DNA of 64,000 bases from PXAP01 sp964421595 (lineage in GTDB: Bacteria; Bacteroidota; Bacteroidia; Bacteroidales; PUMT01). The stretch is taken from positions 111,339-175,338 of the forward strand of contig CAYQXY010000004.1 in assembly GCA_964421595.1 (NCBI GenBank), read 5' to 3'. A program made the position numbers and the translations under genes. Below the pieces are notes generated by a model. The model was not told where the DNA came from. It saw nothing but the letters and a program-made list of their open reading frames with translations, and ran no database searches. Positions 17,510-25,598 of the stretch are shown here, piece by piece. Positions within the stretch are counted from its first letter, which is position 1, and the number at the start of each line of letters is the position of its first letter.

Positions 17510-18226
17510 TTAGAACCCGAGCATATCCTCCATTTTAAAGTTCCCGGTTTTTCCATATAAGAATTCTGCTGCGAGCACGGCCCCACTGGCAAAAACCGAC
17601 CTGTTAAGTGCCTGGTGACTGATTTGCAGTATATCTGAAGCAGATTCATATGATACAACATGTGTGCCCGGAACTTCTCCGGTCCTCTCAGAAACAATCC
17701 CGAGGATGTCCTTCTTATCTGAAGGCTCATTTTGCCATGATTTTTTTCTCTCAATGCTTTCAATTATGTCACCAGCAAGTGAAATAGCGGTTCCACTTGG
17801 TGCATCTTTCTTGTGTATATGATGTACTTCCGATAGCTTTACGTTGTACGAGGGAAACCTGTTCATTATTCCGGCAAGCAATTTATTCAATTTAAACATA
17901 ACGTTAACTCCTATTGAAAAATTTGAAGCATAAAAGAACGCATGTTTATTTTTAGCACATAAATTTTTCGCCTCTTCAACTCTTTCGGCCCATCCTGTTG
18001 TACCACAAACTACGGGGACGCCTGCATTAAAGCAGGCTTTTACATTTTCAAGTGCGGTTTCGGGTGTGGTAAATTCAATCGCAACGTCAGCCTTTCCCAG
18101 TTGGGCCGGATCGAGGTCACCAGGATTATCCATGTCAATTTTCAGGATTACTTCATGTCCTCTTTCAAGGGCAGCAAGTTCAATCTCCCTGCCCATTCTT
18201 CCATAACCTATTATAGCTATTTGCAT
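17510..18226 (-). CDS. dapB: 4-hydroxy-tetrahydrodipicolinate reductase
   Basis: Reduces 4-hydroxy-tetrahydrodipicolinate with NAD(P)H in the diaminopimelate/lysine pathway, supplying peptidoglycan cross-links. N-terminal nucleotide fold IAIIGYGRMGREIE, VVCGTTGW in the middle, and the substrate motif EVHHIHKKDAPSGTAISLA with the catalytic His and Lys. 238 residues is slightly short but normal for Bacteroidota. First gene of the dapB-lepB-lepB unit. Confidence 0.95.
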   Translation of the reverse strand: MQIAIIGYGRMGREIELAALERGHEVILKIDMDNPGDLDPAQLGKADVAIEFTTPETALENVKACFNAGVPVVCGTTGWAERVEEAKNLCAKNKHAFFYASNFSIGVNVMFKLNKLLAGIMNRFPSYNVKLSEVHHIHKKDAPSGTAISLAGDIIESIERKKSWQNEPSDKKDILGIVSERTGEVPGTHVVSYESASDILQISHQALNRSVFASGAVLAAEFLYGKTGNFKMEDMLGF

Positions 18227-18261
18227 GTTTTGACAGTTTTTACTTTGCCGGTATAATTCAT

Positions 18262-18299
18262 AAAAAAAGCCCTCTCATACATTAAGCAGAGATGGCTTT
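18262..18299 (-). terminator. Terminator of the thrS-infC-rpmI-rplT operon
   Basis: Stem AAAGCCATCTC / GAGAGGGCTTT (minus strand, one mismatch) followed by seven T residues, 21 bp after the rplT stop. Confidence 0.85.
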
Positions 18300-18319
18300 A
18301 TAGATAGAAATATGTGATT

Positions 18320-18667
18320 CTATTTTTTTACCTGGTCTACCACCGCCTTGAAAGCTTCCGGATTATTCATGGCCAGATCAGCCAGTACTTTCCGGTTAAG
18401 GTCGATTCCCTGTTTATTAACGGCCCCTATAAATTCTGAATAAGACATGCCGTGCAGGCGGGCTGCTGCATTAATACGTTGTATCCACAAACCCCTGAAG
18501 GTAATTTTCTTCTTTTTTCTGTCACGGTATGCGTATTGCAATCCCTTTTCTACAGCATTCTTTGCTACAGTATATACATTTTTTCTTCTGCCAAAGTAAC
18601 CTTTGGCCTGCTTCAGGACTTTTTTCCTTCGCTGTCTTGACGCGACAGCATTAACTGATCTTGGCAT
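18320..18667 (-). CDS. rplT: 50S ribosomal protein L20
   Basis: 115 residues: MPRSVNAVASRQRRKKVLKQ start, YxxRDRKKKKITFRGLWIQRINAAAR and GMSYSEFIGAVNKQGIDLNRKVLADLA are standard L20. Binds 23S rRNA early in 50S assembly and in other bacteria represses its own operon. Last gene of the operon, 99 bp after rpmI. Confidence 0.97.
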   Translation of the reverse strand: MPRSVNAVASRQRRKKVLKQAKGYFGRRKNVYTVAKNAVEKGLQYAYRDRKKKKITFRGLWIQRINAAARLHGMSYSEFIGAVNKQGIDLNRKVLADLAMNNPEAFKAVVDQVKK

Positions 18668-18766
18668 TTTTTTTAAGCATTATGAATGTTCAGCGGTTCA
18701 TTGTTGCGAACTCTTTTTTGGCTGTGACACTCTGGTTTAAAGAAATATTGAGGACGGACAGGCTTA

Positions 18767-18964
18767 TTATCTCAAGGCCAGTAAAAGTCGGATATTCTTT
18801 TCATCCGGCTTACTGACAAGTGTTGAATAAGTCAGGTTCCTTTTCCTTTTGGTAGATTTTTTGGTAAGGATATGGCTTTTATAAGCATGTTTCCTTTTAA
18901 TCTTCCCTGTTCCGGTAAGCACAAAGCGTTTTTTTGCTCCCGAATTAGTCTTCATCTTAGGCAT
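18767..18964 (-). CDS. rpmI: 50S ribosomal protein L35
   Basis: 65 residues with the L35 start MPKMKTNSGAKKRFVLTGTGKIKRKHAYKSHIL (basic, Lys/Arg-rich) and normal length. Located 24 bp after infC and before rplT, the classical order. Confidence 0.96.
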   Translation of the reverse strand: MPKMKTNSGAKKRFVLTGTGKIKRKHAYKSHILTKKSTKRKRNLTYSTLVSKPDEKNIRLLLALR

Positions 18965-18988
18965 TGCAATGTAATTATTAACTGGTTA

Positions 18989-19558
18989 CTAATTCTTTTT
19001 CTTTACTGCCTTGGGTGTAATGAACATAGTCATTCTCTTGCCTTCAAGCCTGGGGAGTTGTTCAACCTTTCCAAATTCCTCCAGTTCCTGAGCGAAACGC
19101 AATAACAGTATTTCCCCTTTCTCTTTAAACAGTATGGTCCTTCCTTTAAAAAATACAAATGCTTTTATTTTTGCACCTTCACCAAGGAACTTCTTTGCAT
19201 GGTTTAATTTAAAATTAAAATCATGCTCATCCGTATTTGGCCCAAAACGGATCTCTTTAATTATCACCTTAACTGTTTTGGCTTTGATCTCTTTTTGTTT
19301 CTTCTTTTGCTGATATAGAAACTTCTGATAATCAATTATTTTGCATACAGGCGGATCAGCATTTGGCGAAATTTCAACCAGATCCAGCTCCATCTGATCT
19401 GCTAATTTGATTGCCTCAGATAATGGAACAACCTCCGGATTTTCAATATTGTCGCCAACCAGACGAACTGTCCTGGCCTTTATAAATTGATTGATCCTGT
19501 GTTTTGGTTCCTGTCTGACTTGTCTTCTCGGACCCCTGAAAAATTTTTGTACAGCTAT
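18989..19558 (-). CDS. infC: Translation initiation factor IF-3, probable AUA start
   Basis: IF-3 binds the 30S subunit, blocks 70S association and proofreads start codons. The C-terminal domain (KTVKVIIKEIRFGPNTDEHDFNFKLNHAKKFLGEGAKIKAFVFFKGR) and the conserved LDLVEISPNADPPVCKIIDYQKF are clear. The first ATG (19393) falls inside the N-domain. Reading upstream, the frame encodes HRINQFIKARTVRLVGDN.. and ..VVPLSEAIKLADQ, which is the missing N-domain. The frame stays open to a TGA directly before GAC-ATA. The only well-placed initiation codon is ATA at 19558, 8 nt after a perfect AAGGAGG. Non-AUG starts on infC (AUU in E. coli) allow IF-3 autoregulation. Predicted length is 189 residues. GTA at 19552 is less likely. 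Confidence 0.88.
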   Translation of the reverse strand: MAVQKFFRGPRRQVRQEPKHRINQFIKARTVRLVGDNIENPEVVPLSEAIKLADQMELDLVEISPNADPPVCKIIDYQKFLYQQKKKQKEIKAKTVKVIIKEIRFGPNTDEHDFNFKLNHAKKFLGEGAKIKAFVFFKGRTILFKEKGEILLLRFAQELEEFGKVEQLPRLEGKRMTMFITPKAVKKKN

Positions 19559-19566
19559 GTCTCAGC

Positions 19567-19573
19567 CCTCCTT
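19567..19573 (-). promoter_or_regulatory. infC: Strong Shine-Dalgarno for infC
   Basis: AAGGAGG on the minus strand, followed by 8 nt and then the ATA codon. Unusually strong for this phylum and decisive for the start choice. Confidence 0.8.
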
Positions 19574-19591
19574 CTTTTGGTTATTATTCAA

Positions 19592-21541
19592 TTATTTGTG
19601 AATATCGGAAAATTGCATTTCAACCTCTTCTTTTGCAAATTTAACAAATTCTTCGAGATTCATCGAACCTTTATCGCCCTCTCCCTGCTTTCTTAACGAG
19701 ATTGTATTGCCGGCTTCTTCTTTTTCACCTATTATAAGAAGGTAAGGAATCCGTTTTAACTCATTGTCCCTTATCTTTTTGCCAATTTTTTCATTCCTGG
19801 AATCAATCAGGGCGCGAAGATCGGAATTATTTAGATAATTTAAAACTTTTTCAGCATAATTCTGAAATTTCTCACTTATTGGCAATATTACAATCTGCTC
19901 AGGAGTGAGCCAAAGTGGAAATTTTCCTGCAGTATGTTCTATCAGAACGGCAATAAATCTCTCCATCGATCCGAACGGGGCTCTGTGGATCATTACCGGA
20001 CGGTGTTTTTTATTGTCCGAACCGGTATATTCAAGTTCAAACCTTTCGGGCAGGTTATAATCAACCTGGATCGTGCCGAGTTGCCACTTTCTGCCAATTG
20101 CATCCTTAACCATAAAGTCAAGTTTTGGCCCATAGAAGGCTGCCTCGCCATATTCGATTTTTGCATCCAGCCCTTTTTCCCTGGTAGCCTCAATTATTGC
20201 TCTTTCTGCTTTCTCCCAGTTTTCATCGCTCCCTATATATTTTTCATTGTCTTTAGGATCCCTCAATGATATCTGGACTAGAAAATCCTTAAAATCAAGA
20301 GCGCGGAATATGATGAAAATAATGTCTATAACTTTGATAAATTCTTCTTTCAGCTGATCAGGCCTGCAGAATATATGAGCATCATCCTGGGTAAATCCTC
20401 TCACCCTGGTTAATCCGTGCAGTTCACCGCTCTGCTCATAGCGGTATACCGTGCCGAATTCTGCCATCCGGATGGGGAGATCTTTATAGGAGCGGGGTTT
20501 GAATTTGTATATTTCACAGTGATGTGGACAATTCATTGGTTTAAGAAGGAATTCCTCACCCTCTGCGGGGGTACTTATCGGCTTGAAAGAAGATTCTCCG
20601 TATTTGGCATAGTGTCCTGAGGTAACATACAGTTCCTTTTGACCTATATGAGGAGTAATGACCTGTTCATAACCATATTCGCGCTGAACCTTTTTAAGGA
20701 AATTCTCAAGTCTTTCCCTGAGTTGTGTTCCCTTGGGAAGCCATAGTGGTAATCCTGCACCTACTTTTTGAGAAAAAGTGAAAAGCTCCAGTTCCCTGCC
20801 AATTTTCCTGTGATCACGCTCTTTTGCCTGTTCGAGCATGTCAAGGTGCTCATCAAGGAGTTTCTGTTTTGGGAAACTCACTCCGTAAATACGTGTCAAC
20901 TGCTTGTTTTTCTCATTTCCCCGCCAGTATGCCCCGGCGATGCTGAGCAATTTAAATGCCTTAATATATCCTGTATCCGGCAGATGGGGTCCACGGCATA
21001 AGTCGGTGAAATTACCCTGGGTATAAAAGGAGATTGTACCATCCTCAAGGTCATTAAGAAGTTCAACCTTATACTGATCGCCCTTTCTTGTATAGTATTC
21101 CAGGGCTTCCTTTTTGGGAACCTCTTTTCTGATATACGGATTTTTTTGCTGAGCAAGCTCTTTCATCTTCTTTTCGACAGACTGAAGCTCACTTTCCGAT
21201 AAGGTTTTACCATCACCCAGATCGATATCGTAATAAAAACCATTATCAATCGACGGACCTATTCCCAGTTTCACGCCGGGGTATAAGTTTTCGAGGGCCT
21301 CGGCCATAAGATGAGCAGAGGAATGCCAGAATGCATGCATACCTTCTTCATCTTCCCATTTATTTAGTTTTATACTTGCATCACTTTGAATTGGCCTGGT
21401 CAGGTCATAAACCTCTCCGTTAACAGTTGCCGATAATACTTCTTTTGCCAGGCTGTTACTCAGTGATTTTGCAATTTCAAGTGCGCTGACTCCTTTCGGG
21501 AATTCTCTAACTGAACTATCTGGAAATGTAATCTTTATCAT
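19592..21541 (-). CDS. thrS: Threonyl-tRNA synthetase
   Basis: Charges tRNA-Thr and edits Ser-tRNA-Thr. 649 residues with an N-terminal TGS domain (1-65), an editing domain with HSSAHLMAEAL and a second-site-like WHSSAH, and the class II core with MNCPHHCEIYKF (zinc Cys), TRVRGFTQDDAHIFC and GPKLDFMVKDA. The anticodon-binding domain ends the protein. The infC frame begins 33 bp after the stop. An 11-bp hairpin lies 30 bp before the start. Confidence 0.97.
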   Translation of the reverse strand: MIKITFPDSSVREFPKGVSALEIAKSLSNSLAKEVLSATVNGEVYDLTRPIQSDASIKLNKWEDEEGMHAFWHSSAHLMAEALENLYPGVKLGIGPSIDNGFYYDIDLGDGKTLSESELQSVEKKMKELAQQKNPYIRKEVPKKEALEYYTRKGDQYKVELLNDLEDGTISFYTQGNFTDLCRGPHLPDTGYIKAFKLLSIAGAYWRGNEKNKQLTRIYGVSFPKQKLLDEHLDMLEQAKERDHRKIGRELELFTFSQKVGAGLPLWLPKGTQLRERLENFLKKVQREYGYEQVITPHIGQKELYVTSGHYAKYGESSFKPISTPAEGEEFLLKPMNCPHHCEIYKFKPRSYKDLPIRMAEFGTVYRYEQSGELHGLTRVRGFTQDDAHIFCRPDQLKEEFIKVIDIIFIIFRALDFKDFLVQISLRDPKDNEKYIGSDENWEKAERAIIEATREKGLDAKIEYGEAAFYGPKLDFMVKDAIGRKWQLGTIQVDYNLPERFELEYTGSDNKKHRPVMIHRAPFGSMERFIAVLIEHTAGKFPLWLTPEQIVILPISEKFQNYAEKVLNYLNNSDLRALIDSRNEKIGKKIRDNELKRIPYLLIIGEKEEAGNTISLRKQGEGDKGSMNLEEFVKFAKEEVEMQFSDIHK

Positions 21542-21570
21542 TAATGATTTTAACTAAATGGATTAAACTC

Positions 21571-21600
21571 TTCAATTCAGGTATTATTGCCTGAATTGAA
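21571..21600. promoter_or_regulatory. Hairpin in the thrS upstream region
   Basis: Perfect 11-bp stem TTCAATTCAGG / CCTGAATTGAA with an 8-nt loop. The right arm can alternatively pair CCTGA with TCAGG at 21601-21605. It lacks a good T-run, so it may be a weak terminator of the sugar kinase gene or a leader structure. Confidence 0.4.
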
Positions 21601-21614
21601 TCAGGCAAAGATAA

Positions 21615-22544
21615 TTAAATTGGTTGTGAATTTAACTTACCTGGAATATAATTATCATAACTCATGCACACTACAGAAGAAAATTCTATTCCTTTTGCAA
21701 TGATCTTGTCCCATTCTGCAATGCTGCAGGAATCTATATTCAGGTTACTGATGTTGGTTTCAAACATAGCAGTTATTAAGCCTGCATTGAACGAGTCACC
21801 AGCTCCGATTGTACTGAGTGGTTTAATTTCAGGAACATCATAGTGTTTTGAAAACGCGCGAGTATAAAGATCGACACCCTGGGCAGAACGGGTATAGATT
21901 AAAGCCTTACAGTTTCTGAAACAAGGAAGGTTCCAGGTTTCTTCGGCCGATTTCGTCCCGAAAATAATCTCAAAATCTTCATTTGAACCCCTGACTATCT
22001 GCGAGTGCATGATGTTTGCCTCTATAAATGGTTTCACCTCATGCAGTGCCCTAAGGTGGGAATCCCTGAAGTTGGGATCATAAAACAGCAGTGCACCATT
22101 GTCTGTTGAGAGTTTCTTAAGTCTAATAACAGTATCCCTGGTTGGGGTCGATATCGAATAGAAAGATCCGAACAGTATTATATCCTGTTCTCCGGGAGAA
22201 GGAAGTTCTGGCATTTCTCCGGTATCCCCGCCTTTATAGAAATCATATGAGGCATTATTGTTTTCATCAAGGAATGCAAGTGCAATAATTGATTTTGAAT
22301 TTTCACGGTGAAGAAATGCCCTGCCTACATGGTTCTCTTCCAGAAAAGCAGAAATCAGGTCGCCTGTTTTATCATTTCCGCAGGTCCCAATGAAGTTAAC
22401 CGGCAATCCGCTTCTGCCAAGTGATATCGAAGAATTAAGCATTGAACCTCCTGGCCTGGCTGCAACCGGCTGGCCATTCTTAAACATTATATCAAATACT
22501 ATCTCTCCAATAGCATAAATTCTCCTTGTTTTATTTTTTTCCAT
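21615..22544 (-). CDS. PfkB/ribokinase family carbohydrate kinase (fructokinase-like)
   Basis: 309 residues. N-terminal AIGEIVFDIMFKNGQPVAARPGGSMLNSSISLGRSGLPVNFIGTCGNDKTGD and the C-terminal GAGDSFNAGLITAMFE motif with the catalytic Asp identify the PfkB family. Phosphorylates a sugar or sugar derivative with ATP; fructose is the commonest substrate for this subgroup but is not shown here. It precedes thrS on the same strand with a 73-bp gap. Confidence 0.85.
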   Translation of the reverse strand: MEKNKTRRIYAIGEIVFDIMFKNGQPVAARPGGSMLNSSISLGRSGLPVNFIGTCGNDKTGDLISAFLEENHVGRAFLHRENSKSIIALAFLDENNNASYDFYKGGDTGEMPELPSPGEQDIILFGSFYSISTPTRDTVIRLKKLSTDNGALLFYDPNFRDSHLRALHEVKPFIEANIMHSQIVRGSNEDFEIIFGTKSAEETWNLPCFRNCKALIYTRSAQGVDLYTRAFSKHYDVPEIKPLSTIGAGDSFNAGLITAMFETNISNLNIDSCSIAEWDKIIAKGIEFSSVVCMSYDNYIPGKLNSQPI

Positions 22545-22580
22545 AAATCCGGATATTTTTTATGTGCAGACTTGATCATG

Positions 22581-22621
22581 TTTTAAAACAGGAACCATCA
22601 ACCTGGTTGATGGCTCCTGTT
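22581..22621 (-). terminator. Terminator of the Gfo/Idh/MocA gene
   Basis: Long stem AACAGGA.CCATCAA / TTGATGG.TCCTGTT with a 5-nt loop and, on the minus strand, a following TTTTAAAA tract. Confidence 0.8.
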
Positions 22622-22682
22622 AACTATATGAAGGTACCCATAAGTTTTTTAAGCCTCCGGGCTACACCCGAAACTGATCTCT

Positions 22683-23984
22683 CTATAATGAATATCCTGG
22701 CCGGTATTCACGGTGATAGAATTTCTCAGCCTCAGGATCATTTACAAATGATTCTGTTGATGGGTTCCATTCAACAGGCCTCATAAGTTCGTATGAGATA
22801 TTGCCCAGGGTACAGGTTGTAGCTGTCCGGTGGCCCACTTCTACCGGTGCAACCGGATCCTGTCTGTTACGCATTGATTCAATAAAATTAACAAGGTGCG
22901 GTATTCCCGTTTCATAGGCTACATCACCATCCCGTTGCGCATCTTCAGGCGGCATAAGCTCATTGTCGGAAGCAACATAATGGCCCCGGCTGACCTCAAT
23001 CCATCCCTCAGTCCCCAAAAACTTCACGCCTTTTGTCATAGCCTCATCAAAAGGTTCTTCAGTCATGATCACCCCGTTATCATACTCATAGGTCAGGAAA
23101 TTGTAGTCATTGTAACCGGCAGGAATTATCCTTACGGGTCCGCTGTTATCCTTATCAAGTGCCCACTGGGCTATGTCAAACATATGGGCGCCCCAGTCTG
23201 TTGTAAAACCTCCTCCCATTTCCTTGTACCATCTCCAGGCTCCCCATATAGTTTCATCACGGGGAGGATTTAGTGATATCGGAGGATTCAGTTCATGATT
23301 ATAATGTACGTAAGGATTAGGACCCAGCCAGAGATCCCAGTTAAGGTCACCCGGCACGGTTTCTTCCGGCAGGTCATAAGGAACAGGAGGTCCGCCAACA
23401 TATGCATGTATTTTCTCGATCCTTCCAAGTGCTCCGTTCCTTACCTGGTTAACTGCATGCTGGAAAGCCTGATCTGACCTTTGCTGACTTCCGGTTGCCA
23501 GGATGATGCTGTTGTTTCTGACTGCATTCACCAGCTCGACACCTTCCCTGATAGTAAAGGTAAGTGGTTTTTCCATGTAGATATCCTTTCCGGCCCGACA
23601 GGTTTCAACACCCATCACACCATGCCAGTGATCAGGAGATGCAATCACAATACCATCTATGTCATTCCTGTTAAGCAGGTCATGATAATGTTCGTATGTA
23701 TCAACTTTTATATTCTGACCCAGTTCAGAATAAAAAGCATTCATCTGCTGTTCAAATCTCTGGCGCTTGATCCCATAAACATCAACTCCCGCTACTATCT
23801 GAACACCTTCAATTTGCCGGAAGCCATTCATAAGGTACATTGCCTGTCTTCCCAATCCTATCACTCCAAGCCTGATCACATCATTTGCCGGAGTGCTGCA
23901 ACTCCTGAGCAGAGGCAGAAAAGTGAGTCCGGCTGCTCCTGCAACCGTGGTGCGGATAAATCCTCTTCTTGAAATTCTTTGCAT
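22683..23984 (-). CDS. Gfo/Idh/MocA family oxidoreductase with Tat/lipoprotein signal
   Basis: 433 residues from ATG 23984, where MQRISRRGFIRTTVAGAAG is a twin-arginine signal with a later LLRSC that could be a lipobox. An upstream ATG (24044) would add a hydrophobic Phe-rich 20-mer and is unlikely. Nucleotide-binding fold IRLGVIGLGRQAMYLM, DGIVIASPDHWHG, MEKPLTF (conserved Lys) and TDWGAHMFDIAQWAL are typical of secreted Bacteroidota members. Such enzymes oxidise sugars or glycosides using tightly bound NAD(P). The sugar kinase lies downstream on the same strand but beyond a terminator. Confidence 0.88.
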   Translation of the reverse strand: MQRISRRGFIRTTVAGAAGLTFLPLLRSCSTPANDVIRLGVIGLGRQAMYLMNGFRQIEGVQIVAGVDVYGIKRQRFEQQMNAFYSELGQNIKVDTYEHYHDLLNRNDIDGIVIASPDHWHGVMGVETCRAGKDIYMEKPLTFTIREGVELVNAVRNNSIILATGSQQRSDQAFQHAVNQVRNGALGRIEKIHAYVGGPPVPYDLPEETVPGDLNWDLWLGPNPYVHYNHELNPPISLNPPRDETIWGAWRWYKEMGGGFTTDWGAHMFDIAQWALDKDNSGPVRIIPAGYNDYNFLTYEYDNGVIMTEEPFDEAMTKGVKFLGTEGWIEVSRGHYVASDNELMPPEDAQRDGDVAYETGIPHLVNFIESMRNRQDPVAPVEVGHRTATTCTLGNISYELMRPVEWNPSTESFVNDPEAEKFYHREYRPGYSL

Positions 23985-24224
23985 AAAGTATAAGTTTTGG
24001 TTTAAGTAAAGTGTATGCAAGTTAAGGAAATTAAAAAAAAACACAAAAAATCTAAAAATGTGTTCGCCAAAATCATTTATCCTGATCAGTACTTTTAACT
24101 ATCGATGCAGATTCGATTATTGGTCATGAGTAATTTGACATATCAATTTGAGCGCAGACTATAACGTTAAGTTTGACAGCAGTCCTGAAGTTTGAGGCAG
24201 CAGATCTGCCTTATTCCAGGTTAG

Positions 24225-25598
24225 TTAACCGCTTCTCTGGTTTGACTGTTTAATTATCCTGTTTCTCATAAGGTGTTTCAGTGGACTGAACAGTCTCTCG
24301 AGAAGGCTCATTTCTTCGGTCGATATTTCTGCAGTTCCCGGCAATTCCCTGATTACATCGAGTTCATATCCAAAAGTTGTCATGGCACCTCTTTCAAGTG
24401 ATATAATTGCTGGAAAGCCACCTTCAACAGGCCCTCCGGATACTGAATGGATATGTCCGGTTACTATGCCATATTCCATGTAGGGGTATCCATCAAGTTT
24501 TACATTTACTCTCTGTCCCGGTCTGACTTTTCCTGCTCCCCTGAAAGGAAGAATGATCCTGGCATGAAGACTGCCCATATCTTCAGGTACAATGGAAAAT
24601 ACTGCATCTCCTGCACTTATTTCCTGCAGGTTACTCCAAACCGACAGGTAATTTAATTTGCCTGAAGCAGGTGCGATAAATAAATATGTATTTTCCCAGG
24701 TCGCCAGGGAGCTTTCTAACTGTCTGAAAGCGTTTATCATGTTAGTCCTGAGCCTCTGCTGCCTCTCATCCTTCTCAAGACGTGTATCGGCTATGGTTCT
24801 CTCCAGCCTGGCAATTGTGATATGCGACTCGGAAAGAATGAGTTCCGATGTTTCCACGGCCTTCATCTTTGTCAGCAATAGTTCCTGTGCTTTTTCATAT
24901 TCAGCAGATGATATTACTCCGGTAGAGAACAGAAGCGAGTCCCTGGTAAATTGTGCAATGCCGAGTTCCATATCCCTGATTGAAAGAGACCATTGCCTTT
25001 CCAGGTTCTCCCGGTAATTTGAATACTGCCCAAGTTCAGCAGAAAGTGCGGCAATCTTACTCTCATAAAAATCCTGGTTTATAAATATTTGGTAGTCAAA
25101 CAAGGATGAAACAAAAATGTTATAGGCAGGTTGAATTTCCCCAAGCACCAAATCATCCGTTATTGACGCAAGGGGCCTGCCTTCATCGCCCTTCAGATTT
25201 TGATTCACCAGCCTCACATATTGTCCAAGCCTGGAAATATCTTCATATCTAGCCGGGTTCTCTATCACTGCAAGAGTATCATTTTTATGAACGGATGCTC
25301 CGTCAGGATAGAATATCGATGAAGGCTTGCCGGAAATCCTGGCAATCAGCACTGAAGCAGGGTTTTCTTTGGTAATTACCGCAGGAGCCCTGACAATATC
25401 AGGGTAGCTGAAAAACCAGCTTCCTGAGAATAATATAATCATAACCATAAAAAGTACACCGGTACCCCAGCTTACGATCCACCCCGGCGGTTTCCCGAGT
25501 ATATCCTTTACCTCCTCCGACCGGAGACTTAAATCATCAGCCTTTTGTTGTTGATTGCCTGTTACGGGCTGGTTTGTAGCTGGTTCATTAACTGTCAT
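24225..25598 (-). CDS. HlyD-family periplasmic adaptor of a peptide exporter
   Basis: 457 residues: a cytoplasmic tail to ~45, one transmembrane helix (WGTGVLFMVMIILFSGSWFF), half a lipoyl-like domain near 85-115 (ARISGKPSSIFYPDGASVHKNDTLAVIENP), a long helical hairpin to ~310, and a closing beta domain (APASGKLNYLSVWSNLQEISAGDAVFSIVPED). It bridges an inner-membrane ABC exporter to the outer membrane. The start overlaps the stop of the C39 ABC gene by 4 bp, so the two are translationally coupled. No TolC-type gene is nearby. Confidence 0.88.
   Translation of the reverse strand: MTVNEPATNQPVTGNQQQKADDLSLRSEEVKDILGKPPGWIVSWGTGVLFMVMIILFSGSWFFSYPDIVRAPAVITKENPASVLIARISGKPSSIFYPDGASVHKNDTLAVIENPARYEDISRLGQYVRLVNQNLKGDEGRPLASITDDLVLGEIQPAYNIFVSSLFDYQIFINQDFYESKIAALSAELGQYSNYRENLERQWSLSIRDMELGIAQFTRDSLLFSTGVISSAEYEKAQELLLTKMKAVETSELILSESHITIARLERTIADTRLEKDERQQRLRTNMINAFRQLESSLATWENTYLFIAPASGKLNYLSVWSNLQEISAGDAVFSIVPEDMGSLHARIILPFRGAGKVRPGQRVNVKLDGYPYMEYGIVTGHIHSVSGGPVEGGFPAIISLERGAMTTFGYELDVIRELPGTAEISTEEMSLLERLFSPLKHLMRNRIIKQSNQRSG

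Noticed and set aside
18989..19393. infC beginning at the first ATG (19393)
   Set aside because: This would delete the conserved IF-3 N-terminal domain encoded just upstream in frame.
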